Positions 5,677 through 5,888 of a stretch of 5,888 nt of DNA are shown piece by piece. The notes below the pieces were generated by a model. The model was not told the DNA's origin. It did not search any database and saw only the letters and a program-made list of their open reading frames with translations. Position 1 is the first letter of the stretch. Each line of letters opens with the position of its first letter. The stretch is from an uncultured Bacteroidales bacterium. Lineage in GTDB: Bacteria; Bacteroidota; Bacteroidia; Bacteroidales; Paludibacteraceae. Where the stretch lies: positions 1 to 5,888 of the forward strand of contig CAKUUM010000063.1 in the NCBI GenBank assembly GCA_934692905.1, written 5' to 3'. Position numbers and translations under genes: made by a program.

Positions 5677-5697
5677 ATATAACGGTAGTTAACGGTA

Positions 5698-5888
5698 ATG
5701 AAAGTACTGATAGTGGCATCGGATAAGGGGGGGCATTTTACTCCTTTTATAGAGGAGCAGATGGTGGCTTTGACAGCATCGGGAGACGTTGAAACAGAGC
5801 GTTTCGGCGTTAGGGGGAAAGGTGCTGCAGGGTACCTGAAGGAGATACCACGCCTATGCCGCACTATCAGAGAGGTGAAGCCTGACAT
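5698..5888 (+). CDS. Glycosyltransferase, N-terminal part (runs off the window)
   Basis: The frame from ATG 5698 reads MKVLIVASDKGGHFTPFIEE, continues through QMVALTASGDVETERFGVRG to REVKPD, and remains open to the last base (63 codons). A first strand MKVLIVAS, then a glycine-rich turn with GGHFTPFIEEQM, is the opening of GT-B glycosyltransferases of the GT4 type. In these, the turn and following helix form the acceptor-side Rossmann domain. The nucleotide-sugar-binding domain would lie beyond the window, so the donor cannot be guessed. It starts 21 nt after the restored end of the acetyltransferase but 115 nt after the end of the frame as it stands. A G7 tract at 5727-5733 is in frame near the start. 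The gap before it carries a 10-bp-period tandem repeat, AACGGTA, at 5681-5697. Confidence 0.75.
   Translation, partial: MKVLIVASDKGGHFTPFIEEQMVALTASGDVETERFGVRGKGAAGYLKEIPRLCRTIREVKPD
5727..5733 (+). repeat. G7 tract near the start of the glycosyltransferase
   Basis: Seven G encode part of Lys-Gly-Gly at residues 10-12 of the glycosyltransferase. The frame is intact here. A gain or loss of one base would end the protein early, so this could be a second, shorter slippage site next to the G9 tract 290 bp upstream. Confidence 0.6.

Noticed and set aside
1..5888. CRISPR array, tRNA or rRNA genes
   Set aside because: No regularly spaced repeats, no T-loop-like GTTCGA signature with a cloverleaf, and no rRNA blocks were seen.

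Overview
The window looks like chromosomal DNA from a Bacteroidota species, probably order Bacteroidales (Prevotellaceae- or Bacteroidaceae-like). Three things point there. Upstream regions carry the Bacteroidota-type promoter TTTG-N18..20-TAnnTTTG instead of -35/-10 boxes. Starts lack convincing Shine-Dalgarno sites. The release factor 1 carries a longer loop after GGQ that I associate with this phylum. Genus cannot be settled from the window alone.

Positions 1-975 form an AT-richer, gene-poor zone of decayed mobile DNA. It starts with the tail of an IS4-type DDE transposase (1-102). A 23-bp direct repeat follows (80-102 and 183-205). Next comes a still recognisable promoter (210-239) in front of a zinc-ribbon transposase start that is now broken by stops (261-410). 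A perfect 21-bp inverted repeat lies at 411-459. A second promoter (604-635) has no gene after it, and its downstream sequence (about 642-900) has short repeats and hairpins. A third promoter (919-950) sits just before the first intact gene.

Positions 976-5888 hold six genes, all on the + strand, with gaps of 21 nt or less and one 4-nt overlap, so they probably form one transcription unit. They are: an AmgK-like sugar kinase fused to a RapZ C-terminal domain; a small predicted exported protein of unknown function; peptide chain release factor 1 (prfA); GDP-L-fucose synthase (fcl); a left-handed beta-helix O-acetyltransferase whose frame is broken at a run of nine G; and the start of a glycosyltransferase that runs off the window. 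The layout passes from amino-sugar metabolism and translation termination into a surface-polysaccharide locus. fcl makes GDP-L-fucose, the glycosyltransferase would use a nucleotide sugar, and the acetyltransferase would decorate the glycan.

The two observations most worth following are the G9 tract and the kinase-RapZ fusion. Removing one G from the tract restores a complete 175-residue acetyltransferase, as expected for a phase-variable switch (or a sequencing error). The fusion joins a predicted amino-sugar kinase to a domain known in enterobacteria to sense glucosamine-6-phosphate.
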